From Hyphomicrobiales bacterium (GTDB taxonomy: Bacteria; Pseudomonadota; Alphaproteobacteria; Rhizobiales; Beijerinckiaceae): a DNA stretch of 8,599 nt. The stretch spans positions 1-8,599 of the forward strand of contig JAIXZF010000007.1 of NCBI GenBank assembly GCA_027489835.1. The letters are read 5' to 3'. Shown here piece after piece: positions 1 to 5,699 of the stretch. A program made the position numbers and the translations under genes. Positions within the stretch are counted from its first letter, which is position 1; the number at the start of each line of letters is the position of its first letter. The notes under the pieces were generated by a model. That model was given only the letters and a program-made list of their open reading frames with translations. It did not search any database and was not told where the DNA came from.

Positions 1-156
1 GTGGTGCCCTACCAGTACACGCTGATCGTCTGGGCGGTGATCCTCGGCTACCTCGTCTTCGGCGACGTGCCTTCGGCCTCGACGCTCGTCGGCGCCGCGA
101 TCATCGTCGGCGCCGGCGTGTGGATCTTCTGGGACGAGCAGAAGAAGCCCGGCTGA
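1..156 (+). CDS. EamA/DMT-family transporter, C-terminal fragment (5' end outside window)
   Basis: The frame is open from base 1 to a TGA at 154-156 and gives 51 residues. They form two hydrophobic segments, roughly residues 7-20 and 29-44, joined by a short loop containing FGDVPS. A charged tail, WDEQKKPG, follows. This is the usual end of an EamA (drug/metabolite transporter) protein: the last two helices, with a 'FGE/DxP' loop between them. The fragment is too short to name a substrate. The protein would sit in the inner membrane. It converges on phhA with only three bases between the two stop codons, so neither gene has a private terminator here. This is a different gene from the complete DMT transporter at 1610-2527. 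Confidence 0.75.
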   Translation: MVPYQYTLIVWAVILGYLVFGDVPSASTLVGAAIIVGAGVWIFWDEQKKPG

Positions 157-159
157 GCG

Positions 160-1008
160 TCACGCTGCCCTTTTAGCCCGGTGGTAGGAGCCGTCGCCTT
201 GGGTGACGATCCGGTCCCCGGGCTCGATGGCGGCCGGCGCGATCGGCGGCAACCCGGCGATGCCCGCGCGCAGACCGGCCAGAGCGGGTCCGTCGAGCTT
301 CGGCAGCCGGTCGAAGGCCTCGATCACGAAGTAGCTCTGCTGGTAATCGTCGATGAGATAATCCGTCCGCATGACGCGTGCCGGATCGAGCCCGATGCGG
401 TTGGGCGAGGTGCTTTCGAGCGCGAAGATCGTCTCGCCCGGCGAGGACGCGATGCCGGCGCCGAAGATGCGCAGGCCCTCCGGCCCGTCGATGAGGCCGA
501 ACTCGACCGTGTACCAGTAGAGCCGCGCCAGTTGCTTGAGCTCCTCGGCTCCGCGCGCCTTGAGCCCGGCTTCGCCATAGGCCTGAACGAAGTCGGCATA
601 GGTGGCGTTGGCCAGCAGCGGCACATGGCCGAACACGTCGTGGAACACGTCGGGCTCCTCGATGTAGTCGAACTGCTCGGGCCGCCTGATCCACCAGCCG
701 GCCGGAAAGAGTCGTTCCGCCAGCAGCCCGAAGAAGACGGCGTCGGGCACCAGCCCCGGCACGGCCACCACGCGCCAGCCGGTCCTGGCGAACAGGGCTT
801 CGCTCATGGCGGCGAAATCGGGGATGCGGTCCATGGCGATGGCCGCGTCGTCGAGCCCATCGAGGAAGGGCTGGCAGGCGCGGCCCTCAAGCAGGCCGCG
901 CTGGCGCTCGCAGAGCCGCGCCCAGGTGCGGTGGTCCTCGTCGGTGTAGCGCTCCTGCGGCTGCTCCAGCACGAAGGGGCGCGCGATCTCGGGAATGGTG
1001 GGCGTCAT
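160..1008 (-). CDS. phhA: Phenylalanine 4-monooxygenase (phenylalanine hydroxylase)
   Basis: Encodes 282 aa, the normal size of the bacterial single-domain enzyme, which lacks the N-terminal ACT domain of animal homologues. It hydroxylates L-phenylalanine to L-tyrosine in the cytoplasm using tetrahydropterin, O2 and non-haem iron. The HDVFGH motif supplies iron ligands His123 and His128, and Glu169 in WYTVEFG is the third; these assignments follow the known family. Further core motifs are WWIRRPEQFDYIEEPD (105-120), YGEAG (144-148) and SSPGETIFAL (188-197). The start is set by an excellent Shine-Dalgarno, AAGGAGG, at 1022-1016, seven bases before the ATG. A further 36 in-frame upstream codons are open but lie behind this site. 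It diverges from the Lrp-type gene at 1098, a likely regulator. No pterin-recycling gene (phhB) is visible nearby. Confidence 0.95.
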   Translation of the reverse strand: MTPTIPEIARPFVLEQPQERYTDEDHRTWARLCERQRGLLEGRACQPFLDGLDDAAIAMDRIPDFAAMSEALFARTGWRVVAVPGLVPDAVFFGLLAERLFPAGWWIRRPEQFDYIEEPDVFHDVFGHVPLLANATYADFVQAYGEAGLKARGAEELKQLARLYWYTVEFGLIDGPEGLRIFGAGIASSPGETIFALESTSPNRIGLDPARVMRTDYLIDDYQQSYFVIEAFDRLPKLDGPALAGLRAGIAGLPPIAPAAIEPGDRIVTQGDGSYHRAKRAA

Positions 1009-1015
1009 GGGGGAT

Positions 1016-1022
1016 CCTCCTT
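1016..1022 (-). promoter_or_regulatory. Shine-Dalgarno of phhA
   Basis: On the minus strand the bases read AAGGAGG, a full anti-16S match. They sit seven bases upstream of the ATG at 1008. This decides the phhA start against longer in-frame alternatives reaching 1116. It is the strongest ribosome binding site in the window; most other genes here have weak or no recognisable sites. Confidence 0.85.
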
Positions 1023-1088
1023 GACGTGGAGCGTGGACCCCAACTGGCGTCATGTCCGGCCTTTTTCTGCCCCTCGAACATCGCATCC

Positions 1089-1103
1089 GGTCATGATATG
1101 ACC
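1089..1103. promoter_or_regulatory. 15-bp perfect palindrome, candidate Lrp-type operator
   Basis: The sequence is GGTCAT-GAT-ATGACC: two perfectly inverted 6-bp arms around a 3-bp centre. It lies in the phhA/lrp divergent region and covers the ATG at 1098. Lrp/AsnC dimers classically bind imperfect inverted repeats of about 15 bp, and such regulators often control themselves and a divergent neighbour. An 8-bp palindrome, TGACGTCA, lies five bases further on at 1108-1115. Operator function is inferred from position and symmetry only. No convincing sigma-70 promoter was recognised for either gene; TTGACG at 1021-1026 has no good -10 partner. Confidence 0.4.
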
Positions 1104-1613
1104 GATCTGACGTCATCAGCGCTGGAATCCGCCATGCCCGCCGCGCGAGGCAAGTTATCCGCAGCCGACCGCCGCATCCTCGCCGAGGTGCAGCGCCAGG
1201 GGCGGATCGCCAATGTCGATCTGGCCGCGAAGGTCGGCATGGCGCCGTCGCCCTGCCTGCGCCGGCTGAAGGCTCTGGAGGAGAACGGCGTCATCACCGG
1301 CTGGCGGGCCGAAGTGGATGGCCGCGCCATCGGCTGGGGCGTCGAGGCTTTCGCCTTCGTCAAGCTCGCGCATTCCGAGGAAGGCTGGCGCACCCGCCTG
1401 ATCGAGCGGCTGAAGCTGTTCGACGAGGTGGTGGCCTGCTGGGCGCTGTCGGGCGAGGTCGACCTGTTGCTGCGCTGCGTGGCGGCCGATCTCGAGGCCT
1501 ATGGCGAGTTCGCGATAAACCGGCTCCTCACCCTGCCGGGCGTGGCCGATGTGCGCTCCAGCTTCGTGATGGGCGTGGTCAAGCCCGATCGGGGCCTGCC
1601 TCTACCCGGCTAG
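1098..1613 (+). CDS. Lrp/AsnC-family transcriptional regulator
   Basis: Encodes 171 aa from the ATG at 1098. An N-terminal winged helix-turn-helix spans about residues 19-66, with the family hallmarks LSAADRRILAEVQ, GRIANVDLA and SPCLRRLKALEENGVI. A RAM (Lrp ligand-binding) domain spans about 82-160 and includes ALSGEVDLLLRC, the usual G-x-x-D effector/dimer-interface region. Such proteins form dimers to octamers and respond to amino acids. Divergence from phhA suggests aromatic amino acids as ligand and phhA as target; this is inference. The start is uncertain. ATG 1098 has no Shine-Dalgarno and lies inside the 1089-1103 palindrome. ATG 1134 (159 aa) has a weak GGA seven bases upstream and would give a more typical length. 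The stop overlaps that of the convergent DMT gene. Confidence 0.9.
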   Translation: MTDLTSSALESAMPAARGKLSAADRRILAEVQRQGRIANVDLAAKVGMAPSPCLRRLKALEENGVITGWRAEVDGRAIGWGVEAFAFVKLAHSEEGWRTRLIERLKLFDEVVACWALSGEVDLLLRCVAADLEAYGEFAINRLLTLPGVADVRSSFVMGVVKPDRGLPLPG

Positions 1614-2527
1614 GCAGGGGTGGGTTTTGCTTTGGTGGCCCGCGCCTCGGCGATCAGGTTGACGCAGACCCCGCCGATGACCACGGCCGCTCCGATGAGG
1701 ACGGCGAGTTCCGGCGTCTCCGCATAGAACAGCCAGCCGATCAGCGCGATCAGCGGAACGCGCAGGAAGTCGATGGGGATGACCAGCGTCGCGTCGCCAT
1801 GGCGGAAGGCGTTGGTCAGGCAGTAATGGGCAAGGAAGCCCGTGACCGCGATGCCCAGGGCCGGCAGCCAGATGGCGAGGCTGAGCTTGCCGACGATCAG
1901 CGGCGAGTGGCCCATCGCGGCATTGGCCGCCATGTTCATCGGCAGCTGCATCAGGTTCATCCAGAACATGATGGTCCAGGTCGAGTTGGAGCCGGTGAGG
2001 AACTTGGTCGTGGTGATCTGGATGCCGAAGAACACCGCCGCCAGTACGACCGCCACCGCCTCGGGCCGGAAGCTCTCCAGCCCGGGCCTGAGGATGATGA
2101 TGACGCCGACAAACCCGAGCAGGATCGAGAGCGCCCTGCCCGCCGTCATCCGCTCCTTGAGGAACAGCACCGCGAACAGCGCCACCCAGCACGGCGTGGT
2201 GAACTCGATGGCGAAGACGGTGGCCAGCGGCAGCACGGTGACGCCATAGACCCAGAGCGCCTGGCCGACGAAATGCGCGACGTTGCGCAGCCCGTGGATC
2301 TTGGCCCTGGCGGGGCGGATCACCTGCTCCGGCCCCGGCCTGAGCAGCATCATGCCGGCGAGAATCACCAGCCCGCCGAGATTGCGGATGGCCAGCATCT
2401 CGAACACGGTCAGCGCGCCCTGCAGGCCCCTGACCGACAGCGCGACGCCCGCGAAGGATGTCAGCGAGCCGAGCATCCAGGCGAGGACGAGAAGGGCGTT
2501 GCGTGAGGCGGGCATGGAGAGGACCAT
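1610..2527 (-). CDS. EamA/DMT-family transporter (ten-helix drug/metabolite transporter)
   Basis: Encodes 305 aa with about ten hydrophobic helices arranged as two EamA repeats: roughly 11-31, 39-62, 83-99, 101-123, 131-148, 157-173, 184-203, 215-235, 247-268 and 274-293. Family marks include FEMLAIRN in helix 2, FLKERMT after helix 4 and FYAETPE in the second repeat, at matching places. The tail is short and basic (ATKAKPTPA). It is an inner-membrane permease or exporter of unknown substrate; the family includes exporters of amino acids, nucleosides and S-adenosylmethionine. Starts at 2527 and 2515 (301 aa) are both possible and neither has a clear ribosome site. It lies 75 bp downstream of leuA on the same strand, so co-transcription is possible, but a palindrome fills the gap. 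Confidence 0.88.
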   Translation of the reverse strand: MVLSMPASRNALLVLAWMLGSLTSFAGVALSVRGLQGALTVFEMLAIRNLGGLVILAGMMLLRPGPEQVIRPARAKIHGLRNVAHFVGQALWVYGVTVLPLATVFAIEFTTPCWVALFAVLFLKERMTAGRALSILLGFVGVIIILRPGLESFRPEAVAVVLAAVFFGIQITTTKFLTGSNSTWTIMFWMNLMQLPMNMAANAAMGHSPLIVGKLSLAIWLPALGIAVTGFLAHYCLTNAFRHGDATLVIPIDFLRVPLIALIGWLFYAETPELAVLIGAAVVIGGVCVNLIAEARATKAKPTPA

Positions 2528-2537
2528 AGCAAATCGG

Positions 2538-2575
2538 CGTCATTCCGGGCGCGGCTTGCGCCGCCCGGAATGACG
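2538..2575. repeat. Perfect 14-bp inverted repeat, REP-like intergenic palindrome
   Basis: The arms CGTCATTCCGGGCG (2538-2551) and CGCCCGGAATGACG (2562-2575) are exact reverse complements around a 10-base loop, CGGCTTGCGC. The element lies in the 75-bp gap between leuA and the DMT gene, both on the minus strand. As RNA it is a very stable hairpin, but no U-run follows it, so it is not a textbook intrinsic terminator. ATTCCGGG followed shortly by CTTGCGCCGCC recurs at 7678-7699, pointing to a dispersed repeat family. Palindromic intergenic repeats are common in Rhizobiales genomes. Possible roles are dampening read-through from leuA or stabilising the leuA mRNA 3' end. Confidence 0.7.
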
Positions 2576-2602
2576 GACCATGGCGGAAGATGCGCGGGCC
2601 GC

Positions 2603-4141
2603 CTACTCCGCTGCCTGCGGGTGCACCCGCGCTCCACGCGCCTCGAGCTTGTTGAGCGCCATGAGATAGGCGCGTGCCGAGGACACCAGCGTGTCGGGGT
2701 CGGCCCCGCGCCCCGTCACCGAGCTGCCGTCGCGGCTGAGCCTGACGGACACCTCGGCCTGCGCGTCGGTGCCCTCGGTCACGGCGTGGACCTGATAGAG
2801 CTCCAGCGTGACCTCGTGAGGGATGATCGCCTTGATGCAGTTGAAGGTGGCGTCCACCGGGCCGTTGCCCTCGGCTTCCTCGGTCACGATGCGCCCGTCC
2901 ACCTCGATCTTCATGGTGCAGCGCTGCGGCCCGCGGGTGCCGGCGATCACCGACATGGAGACGAGCTTGGCCCGGTCATGGGCGGAGGCGATGTTGTCGT
3001 CCACCAGCGCCTCGATGTCCTCGTCGTAGACATGCTTCTTGCGGTCGGCCAGCGCCTTGAAGCGCACGAAGGCATCCTCGATCTGGTTGTCGCCGAGCTC
3101 GTAGCCCAGCGCCTTCAGCTTGTCCTTGAAGGCGGCCCGGCCAGAATGCTTGCCCATCACCAGCGAGGTCTTCTGCACGCCCACCGATTCGGGCGTCATG
3201 ATCTCGTAGGTGGTCTGGTTCTTCAGCATCCCGTCCTGATGGATGCCGCTCTCATGGGCGAAGGCATTCCGGCCGACGATCGCCTTGTTGTACTGCACCG
3301 GGAACGAAGTGGCGTTCGAGACCATCTTGGACGCCTTGGTCAGCATCCGGCTCTCGATGCCCGTATCGTAGGGAAACACGTCGCCGCGCGTGCGGATCGC
3401 CATCACGATCTCCTCGAGCGCGGTGTTGCCCGCCCGCTCGCCGATGCCGTTGATGGTGCATTCGATCTGCCGCGCCCCGCCCTCCAGCGCCGCCAGCGAA
3501 TTGGCCACGGCGAGGCCGAGATCGTCGTGGCAATGGGCCGAGAACACGGCCTTGTCGCTGTTGGCCACGCGGGCGCGCACCTCGGAGAACATCCGGCGGT
3601 GATCGTCCGGCGTGGCGTAGCCCACCGTGTCGGGCAGGTTGATGGTGGTGGCGCCGGCCTTGATCGCGGCCTCGACGCAGCGGCAGAGATAGTCGATGGG
3701 CGTGCGGGTCGCGTCCATCGCCGACCACTCCACATCCTCGACGAGGTTGCGGGCGCGGGCCACGGTCGCGACGATGATGTCGAGCACCTCCTCCTGCGTC
3801 TTGCGCATCTGGTGCTCCAGATGGATCGGCGAAGTGGACACGAAGGTGTGGATGCGTCCGCGCTGGGCCACCCTCACCGCTTCGCCGGCCCGGTCGATGT
3901 CGGCGTTGATGGCGCGGGCGAGGCCGGCCACGGTGGCGCGCTTCAGGCGCTTGGCGATGGCATGGACGGCTTCGAAATCGCCGATCGAGGCGATGGGAAA
4001 GCCGGCCTCGACGATGTCGACGCCCATGGCGTCCAGCATGTCGGCGATTTCGAGCTTTTCCTCGAAGGTCATAGTGGCGCCGGGCGATTGCTCGCCGTCG
4101 CGCAAGGTGGTGTCGAAAATCAGGACGCGGTCTTTGGACAT
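2603..4141 (-). CDS. leuA: 2-isopropylmalate synthase
   Basis: Encodes 512 aa, typical for the bacterial LeuA type. In the cytoplasm it condenses acetyl-CoA with 2-oxoisovalerate to give 2-isopropylmalate, the committed step of leucine synthesis. The N-terminal TIM barrel (about 1-270) starts with LIFDTTLRDGEQSPGA; family knowledge assigns Asp10, His203 and His205 (HCHDD) and Asn239 (GERAGNT) to metal binding and Arg14 to catalysis. The linker carries HESGIHQDGMLKN (296-308) and GKHSGRAAF (330-338). The C-terminal domain (about 395-500) is the LeuA dimer domain that binds leucine for feedback inhibition. The ATG at 4141 is chosen because GAGAGGT (4155-4149) precedes it by seven bases and the protein then starts at the conserved barrel; an upstream in-frame start at 4177 is disfavoured. 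A leucine-rich leader ORF precedes it. Confidence 0.96.
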   Translation of the reverse strand: MSKDRVLIFDTTLRDGEQSPGATMTFEEKLEIADMLDAMGVDIVEAGFPIASIGDFEAVHAIAKRLKRATVAGLARAINADIDRAGEAVRVAQRGRIHTFVSTSPIHLEHQMRKTQEEVLDIIVATVARARNLVEDVEWSAMDATRTPIDYLCRCVEAAIKAGATTINLPDTVGYATPDDHRRMFSEVRARVANSDKAVFSAHCHDDLGLAVANSLAALEGGARQIECTINGIGERAGNTALEEIVMAIRTRGDVFPYDTGIESRMLTKASKMVSNATSFPVQYNKAIVGRNAFAHESGIHQDGMLKNQTTYEIMTPESVGVQKTSLVMGKHSGRAAFKDKLKALGYELGDNQIEDAFVRFKALADRKKHVYDEDIEALVDDNIASAHDRAKLVSMSVIAGTRGPQRCTMKIEVDGRIVTEEAEGNGPVDATFNCIKAIIPHEVTLELYQVHAVTEGTDAQAEVSVRLSRDGSSVTGRGADPDTLVSSARAYLMALNKLEARGARVHPQAAE

Positions 4142-4148
4142 GGTCGCT

Positions 4149-4169
4149 ACCTCTCGGGCATCGCGCCCG
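4149..4169 (-). promoter_or_regulatory. leuA ribosome binding site with abutting small hairpin
   Basis: On the minus strand, CGGGC (4169-4165) and GCCCG (4159-4155) can form a 5-bp stem with a 5-base loop. The stem touches the Shine-Dalgarno GAGAGGT (4155-4149), which lies seven bases before the leuA ATG. The upstream arm could instead pair with GCCCG at 4207-4203 in the leader. This could link upstream leader folding to access to the ribosome site. The Shine-Dalgarno is well supported; the regulatory role is speculative. Confidence 0.45.
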
Positions 4170-4210
4170 GTCCGCATGGTTCAAGCTCTAGCTGATCTGC
4201 GGCGGGCTGT

Positions 4211-4271
4211 TCAGGGGGGTGATGGCCTCGTTCCCCTGAGAGCCCAGGCATGCCCGGACGGCCCTCAGGGG
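4211..4271 (-). promoter_or_regulatory. Candidate leucine attenuator: mutually exclusive hairpins downstream of the leader peptide
   Basis: On the minus-strand RNA, segment A (4271-4261, CCCCTGAGGGC) includes the leader stop codon. It can pair over 11 bp, with one G-U, with segment B (4243-4233, GCTCTCAGGGG). The enclosed bases add an inner stem of CCGGG (4257-4253) with CCTGG (4248-4244). Part of B (TCAGGGG, 4239-4233) can instead pair over 7 bp with segment C (CCCCTGA, 4217-4211). A:B and B:C cannot coexist. A ribosome finishing at the stop codon would cover A and favour B:C. A ribosome stalled on the upstream Leu codons would leave A free and favour A:B. No U-run follows C, so a standard intrinsic terminator is not evident; Rho-dependent or translational control is possible. 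Confidence 0.55.
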
Positions 4272-4372
4272 CTGGTAAGAAGCAGGCCGAGGAGAAGCGA
4301 GCGCGCGGTCGAACGCCGGCCGGCGAACAGGTCGCTGGCATCGAGGCGCGAAAAGGCGGCGTCGGACATCAT
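4265..4372 (-). CDS. leuL: Leucine-rich leader peptide of leuA
   Basis: This 35-codon ORF starts ATG ATG TCC and ends at TGA 4267-4265, 123 bases before leuA. Its C-terminal part reads SLLLGLLLTSP. Codons 26-32 are CTT CTC CTC GGC CTG CTT CTT: six Leu codons in seven, half of them CTT, an unusual choice in such GC-rich coding DNA. A leader peptide loaded with the end-product amino acid, just upstream of its biosynthetic gene and followed by alternative hairpins, is the hallmark of amino acid attenuation. There is no Shine-Dalgarno before the ATG. Instead, a promoter-like sequence places the predicted transcription start on the ATG itself. It is not expected to act as an enzyme. The symbol leuL is used by analogy with other leu leaders. 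Confidence 0.72.
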   Translation of the reverse strand: MMSDAAFSRLDASDLFAGRRSTARSLLLGLLLTSP

Positions 4373-4378
4373 GCCGCA

Positions 4379-4407
4379 TGTTTACGGCCGTTCCGGAATT
4401 CTGGCAA
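4379..4407 (-). promoter_or_regulatory. Candidate sigma-70-type promoter for leuL-leuA
   Basis: On the minus strand, TTGCCA (4407-4402) matches the -35 consensus at five of six positions. After a 17-base spacer follows TAAACA (4384-4379), a weaker -10 with three of six matches. Six bases separate it from the A of the leader ATG at 4372, the usual place for the transcription start. The promoter lies wholly in the 68-bp gap after the cfa stop codon. An inverted pair CTGGCA (4427-4422) / TGCCAG (4406-4401) overlaps the -35 and could be an operator. This is prediction only. Confidence 0.45.
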
Positions 4408-4440
4408 GCAGGATGGGCTGATGCCAGCAAAGCTGATTGA

Positions 4441-5664
4441 TCAGCCCCCTGCCGCCAACCGCCTTTCCTCGTCCACGATGAAATCGCGGATCACCGGCAC
4501 CGCGTCGCGCGTCTCCGACAAAAGCAGCTGGAACACGAAGTTGGAGCCGTCGAGGAAGCCGAGCTCCACCGCCGCGAGGTAGAAATCCCACATGCGGCAG
4601 AAGCGGTCGCCCATCATGGCCACGGCCTCGTCGCGCTTCGCCTCGTAGTTCAGGCGCCAATGCCTGATGGTCCAGTAATAGTGCAGTCTCAGCGTCTCGC
4701 AGTCGCAGCACCAGATGCCGGTGCGCTCCAACGAGGCGAAGACCTCCGACAGCGCCGGCACATACCCGCCCGGGAAGATGTACTTGCGGATGAAGGGCGC
4801 CGTCGTGCCGGGCGGCGACATGCGGCCGATGGCGTGGATCATGGCGTAGCCGCCCGGCTTGAGCATGCGCTTCACCTGGCCGAAATAGGTGTCGAAGGCC
4901 TGCACGCCGACATGCTCCATCATGCCGACCGAGACCACGCGGTCGAACCGCCCGTCGACCTCGCGGTAATCCTTCTCGACGAAGGTCACCCGGTCGGCCA
5001 AGCCTTCGGCCTCCGCCAGCGCGCGCGAGGCGGCGAGCTGCTCGAGGCTGACATTGATGCCTACGACCTTCACGTCGCAGGATTTGGCGATGGCGATGGC
5101 GAGCGCGCCCCAGCCCGAGCCGATCTCGGCGATCTCCATGCCGGGCTCCAGCTTCAGCTTGGCGATGATGTGCCGAATCTTGGCGCGCTGCGCTTCCTCC
5201 AGCGAGGCCTCCGGCGTCGGGAAGTAGGCGCAGGAATAGCTCATCGTCGGGTCGAGCCAGAGCCGGTAGAACGGCGTCGGGATGTCGTAGTGATGCCGGA
5301 CGTTGTTCGCCGCCTGGCCGAGCTTGTTGCTCTGCTGCAGGCGCTTGACGCTTCGCCAGGCCTTCCTCAGCGCCTGCTGCACAGGATGCGAGGCGAGCCC
5401 GCCCCGGTTGACCGAGAACAGGCGGACGAGGTCGTGCACGGTCGATCCACCCTCGAAGGTGAGCCGTCCGTCCATGTAGGCCTCGGCCACCTTCAGCTCC
5501 GGATTGAAGAAGATCTCGCGCTCAAGCGCCGCATCGTGGAAGCGCAGCGTGACCTCGGGTCCCTCCTGTCCGGAGCCGAAGCCGTGGCGGGCGCCGCCAT
5601 GGTCGACCACGGTCAGGCGGCCATTGCGGATGAAGCGCGAGAGGAGATGGCTGAGAAGACGCAC
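4441..5664 (-). CDS. cfa: Cyclopropane-fatty-acyl-phospholipid synthase family SAM methyltransferase
   Basis: Encodes 407 aa, close to the usual length (about 380-430). Members transfer a methylene group from S-adenosylmethionine to double bonds of membrane phospholipid acyl chains, working at the inner face of the membrane. An N-terminal lipid-contact region spans about 1-115. The Rossmann methyltransferase core starts at VRHHYDIP (122-129). MSYSCAYF holds Cys145; Glu250 (GMMEHVG), His277 and Tyr329 align by eye with E. coli Cfa active-site residues Cys139, Glu239, His266 and Tyr317. SAM motif I is EIGSGWG (180-186), with Ser where Cys is commoner. The start is GTG at 5664: the frame has a stop shortly upstream and no ATG. 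The ribosome site is weak (AGGT close to the GTG). It diverges from uup over 144 bp. It could be a cfa paralogue with different lipid specificity. Confidence 0.88.
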   Translation of the reverse strand: MRLLSHLLSRFIRNGRLTVVDHGGARHGFGSGQEGPEVTLRFHDAALEREIFFNPELKVAEAYMDGRLTFEGGSTVHDLVRLFSVNRGGLASHPVQQALRKAWRSVKRLQQSNKLGQAANNVRHHYDIPTPFYRLWLDPTMSYSCAYFPTPEASLEEAQRAKIRHIIAKLKLEPGMEIAEIGSGWGALAIAIAKSCDVKVVGINVSLEQLAASRALAEAEGLADRVTFVEKDYREVDGRFDRVVSVGMMEHVGVQAFDTYFGQVKRMLKPGGYAMIHAIGRMSPPGTTAPFIRKYIFPGGYVPALSEVFASLERTGIWCCDCETLRLHYYWTIRHWRLNYEAKRDEAVAMMGDRFCRMWDFYLAAVELGFLDGSNFVFQLLLSETRDAVPVIRDFIVDEERRLAAGG

Positions 5665-5699
5665 GACGACCTGCCGGTTGAAAACGGTTGATGTCCGAA

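Noticed and set aside
1021..1049. TTGACG as the -35 of a promoter for the Lrp-type gene
   Set aside because: No acceptable -10 hexamer occurs at 16-18 bases spacing, and the TTGACG overlaps the phhA ribosome binding site region.
181..1101. 306-residue plus-strand ORF antisense to phhA
   Set aside because: Same GC-bias shadow effect. No domain was recognised and it fully overlaps the well-supported phhA.
1602..2543. 313-residue minus-strand ORF overlapping the DMT transporter in another frame
   Set aside because: Arg/Asp/His-rich shadow frame. The transporter frame has clean hydrophobic helices and family motifs.
2570..4195. 541-residue plus-strand ORF antisense to leuA
   Set aside because: It is a mirror frame of leuA, kept open by third-position GC bias. 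Its product is His/Arg/Gly/Val-rich with no recognisable domain, whereas leuA on the other strand is unambiguous.
4401..4427. Inverted pair CTGGCA/TGCCAG after the cfa stop as a cfa terminator
   Set aside because: Only six pairs around a 15-base loop and no U-run on the minus strand. It overlaps the predicted leuL -35, so it is mentioned there as a possible operator instead.
4188..4430. 80-residue minus-strand ORF in the leuA leader region
   Set aside because: It overlaps leuL in another frame and has no leucine enrichment, no ribosome site and no recognised domain. The leuL frame is better supported by its Leu-codon run and position.
4250..4582. 110-residue plus-strand ORF across the leuA leader and the cfa 3' end
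   Set aside because: It is antisense to both the leader and cfa, lacks a ribosome site and has no family resemblance.
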